From an uncultured Lachnospiraceae bacterium (GTDB lineage Bacteria; Bacillota; Clostridia; Lachnospirales; Lachnospiraceae): 7,007 nt of DNA. The position numbers and the translations under genes are program-made. Positions 5,411-7,007 of this stretch are shown here, one piece after another. The stretch lies in the NCBI GenBank assembly GCA_902782715.1, contig CACZOG010000055.1:1-7007 (forward strand), in the 5' to 3' direction. The stretch's first letter is position 1. Each line of letters begins with the position of its first letter. Below the pieces are notes generated by a model. The model was not told the origin of the DNA. It searched no databases and worked only from the letters and a program-made list of their open reading frames with translations.

Positions 5411-5986
5411 ATGATAAAAAGATTTATTGTTTTGATTTTATTTGCCGGTCTGTTCTTATGCGTATCATGTGCAGAGAACGGATTGGTTCTCTCCGAGATT
5501 CCGGAAGATTCCCAGATTGATTTAAACAATATAAACGCATCTGATGAGAATGCGTCTTTTTCTGATGCAAAAGAAAAGAAAAAGGCGGGATGCGTGTACA
5601 TTTGCGGGGCGGTTGAAACACCCGGTATTTACGAGTTCTGTGAGGGTGCGAGGCTTTATGAACTCATAGAAGAGGCGGGCGGGTTTGACGAAGAAGCGGA
5701 TGCCGATGCGGTAAATCTCGCAATGGAAGTAAAAGATGCCCAGCAGATAAGAATTCCGTACATAGGCGAGACATTAGCTTCCGATGAGGAAAAGCTGATC
5801 GATCTGAATACTGCCTCGACAGCCGATCTGTGTACAATTCCCGGAATAGGCGAATCAAGAGCCACAGCCATTATCGAATACAGGGAAAAGAACGGCGGCT
5901 TTGGCGACATTGAAGAATTAAAGAACATTTCGGGAATAAAAGATGCGACATTCGAAAAGATCAAACCGTATGTCTGCGTTCGCTAA
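5411..5986 (+). CDS. comEA: ComEA-type competence DNA receptor (SLBB plus helix-hairpin-helix)
   Basis: This 191-residue protein should bind double-stranded DNA outside the membrane and pass it to the ComEC channel. It starts MIKR, then has a hydrophobic segment (5-19) ending in LCVSC. Cys20 could be lipidated, but Cys17 at the -3 position makes the lipobox atypical; otherwise the segment is a membrane anchor, as in Bacillus ComEA. A polar linker (22-58) precedes an SLBB domain (about 60-118, CVYICGAVETPGIYEF to QQIRIPYIGE). The ComEA-type HhH domain follows (129-191): IDLNTAS, hairpin PGIG (144-147), A-x-x-I-I-x-YR, GGF, and a second hairpin SGIK (174-177). The protein has Cys61, 65 and 77 in SLBB, and Cys141 and 189 in HhH. 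The comEC start codon overlaps its 3' end by 17 nt, the classic comEA-comEC order. Confidence 0.93.
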   Translation: MIKRFIVLILFAGLFLCVSCAENGLVLSEIPEDSQIDLNNINASDENASFSDAKEKKKAGCVYICGAVETPGIYEFCEGARLYELIEEAGGFDEEADADAVNLAMEVKDAQQIRIPYIGETLASDEEKLIDLNTASTADLCTIPGIGESRATAIIEYREKNGGFGDIEELKNISGIKDATFEKIKPYVCVR

Positions 5987-7007
5987 ATATCTTTCGGGAA
6001 AGATCAAACGCCCGGTTATGTGGCTGGCTCTCGGCATAACCGGGTTTGTTTGCGTTGCTCTTAATCTGTATGTTAATAACTTATATTTTGCGAGATTTGA
6101 CTTTGTTGAAACGAGGGTGACAGGTGTTGTTAAGGACATTCAGATAAAAAACAATAAGACGTATTTAACGATTAAGGATGCTGAGTTTACGGATGATACC
6201 GGAGAACTTGCGAATGCTGCGAAAGAGTGCGGGCTTTTAGTTGATCCCGGGTGTGTCTGTATTTTGAAGGATGATGAAAGATATAAGAATGTATATATTG
6301 GATCATATGTTTGTCTTAGAGGAAAAGTCAGGTTATATGATAAAGCAACAAATCCCGGACAGTTTGATATGCGTAAATATTACATTTCAAACGGATGTCT
6401 TTACAATGCTCATTCATGCGAACTGATCGAGACGGATTCGAAAAAGAATTTATTGCCTGATACGGCTTACAAGGTAAGAGAGTATTGCTGCGAAATACTT
6501 GATAAAAGCCTGACAGAAAAAGATGCCGGAATAATGAAGGCGTTACTTCTTGCAGATAAAACCGATCTGGACAGTGAAGTAAAAGAACTCTACAAAGACG
6601 CAGGCGCGGGACACCTATTAGCTATAAGCGGATTGCATATAAGCATGTTTGCTGCAGGGATTCTATGGGTATTAAAACGCACGCCGATCAAGCTCTGGGC
6701 AGCATATGCAATTTCAGTTCTGTGCCTGTTTGTATACGGATATGTTATAGGTTTTTCCCCATCGTCCTTCAGGGCGATCATAATGTTTACGATTCTATGC
6801 GTAGGGAAAGTATCACAAAAGACATATGATACTCTGACTGCCATGGCTGTTTCTGCGCTTATCACTGTAATGATAAAACCGCTCTGTACTCTGCAGACAG
6901 GATTTCTTATGTCGTATACAGCAATAATAGGTATAGCTGCAGTTACACCGATGTTTAAAACCTTCGGCAGGATGAATTCTCCGATAATTGAATCTGTAAC
7001 GGGCAGC
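5970..7007 (+). CDS. comEC: ComEC/Rec2 family DNA internalisation channel (5' part, runs off the window)
   Basis: An uninterrupted frame of 346 codons runs from ATG 5970 to the last base, with no stop inside the window. The protein is a polytopic membrane channel that carries single-stranded DNA into the cell during transformation. One hydrophobic segment lies at 16-35. An extracytoplasmic OB-like (DUF4131) region at about 46-155 includes NPGQFDMRKYYISNGCLYNA (from 128). The Competence domain then begins, with the hallmark LLAISGLHISMF (AISGLH at 218-223), a membrane pair to about 262, FSPSSFRAIIMF (SPSSFRA at 263-269), and QTGFLMSYTAIIGI. ComEC proteins are usually about 700-800 residues, often with a C-terminal metallo-beta-lactamase-like domain, so roughly half is missing. 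The start overlaps comEA by 17 nt and has only a weak purine-rich site (GAAAAGA, near 5954-5960), which suggests translational coupling. Confidence 0.93.
   Translation, partial: MSAFAKYLSGKIKRPVMWLALGITGFVCVALNLYVNNLYFARFDFVETRVTGVVKDIQIKNNKTYLTIKDAEFTDDTGELANAAKECGLLVDPGCVCILKDDERYKNVYIGSYVCLRGKVRLYDKATNPGQFDMRKYYISNGCLYNAHSCELIETDSKKNLLPDTAYKVREYCCEILDKSLTEKDAGIMKALLLADKTDLDSEVKELYKDAGAGHLLAISGLHISMFAAGILWVLKRTPIKLWAAYAISVLCLFVYGYVIGFSPSSFRAIIMFTILCVGKVSQKTYDTLTAMAVSALITVMIKPLCTLQTGFLMSYTAIIGIAAVTPMFKTFGRMNSPIIESVTGS

Noticed and set aside
6590..6865. Minus-strand open frame of 91 codons
   Set aside because: It is antisense to the conserved Competence domain of comEC, has no ribosome site and resembles no family. 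The same holds for the other minus-strand frames in the window.

Overview
The window looks like chromosomal DNA from a low-to-moderate GC Gram-positive anaerobe. Purine-rich AAGGAGG-type ribosome sites, sigma-A-type promoters, a B. subtilis-type OhrR operator and Cys-rich proteins all point to Clostridia, and I infer Lachnospiraceae. All recognisable genes are on the + strand, in two transcription units. I see no mobile elements, CRISPR arrays or RNA genes.

Positions 1-90 hold the last 29 codons of an upstream gene that resembles the end of a LysM cell-wall-binding domain. AT-rich intergenic DNA follows.

Unit 1 (217-1685) is a compact peroxide-defence operon: a Cys-type glutathione peroxidase homologue, an OhrR-like MarR-family peroxide sensor, and thioredoxin. 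Its promoter (TTGACA, 17 nt, TACAAT) is overlapped by a perfect 15-bp palindrome, TACAATTTAATTGTA, which matches the OhrR operator known from Bacillus. The unit ends at an intrinsic terminator. The sequence therefore shows sensor, operator, peroxidase and probable reductant together. Peroxide would oxidise the sensor and relieve repression, the peroxidase would remove the peroxide, and thioredoxin would re-reduce the peroxidase.

Unit 2 (1748 to the window end) starts at a good promoter (TTGAAT, 17 nt, TAAAAT) with a leader hairpin. It encodes argB (N-acetylglutamate kinase), argD (acetylornithine aminotransferase), an exported solute-binding-like protein without a lipobox, comEA (an SLBB plus helix-hairpin-helix DNA receptor) and the 5' part of comEC (the DNA-uptake channel). 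comEC runs off the right edge. Short gaps and overlaps (23 nt, -11 nt, 61 nt, -17 nt) suggest that arginine biosynthesis and DNA-uptake genes share a transcript.

I found no wholly unknown system. The points most worth a second look are the OhrR-controlled peroxidase-thioredoxin operon with a possible 2-Cys OhrR, the orphan binding protein between argD and comEA, and the unusual cysteine content of the ComEA and ComEC extracytoplasmic regions.
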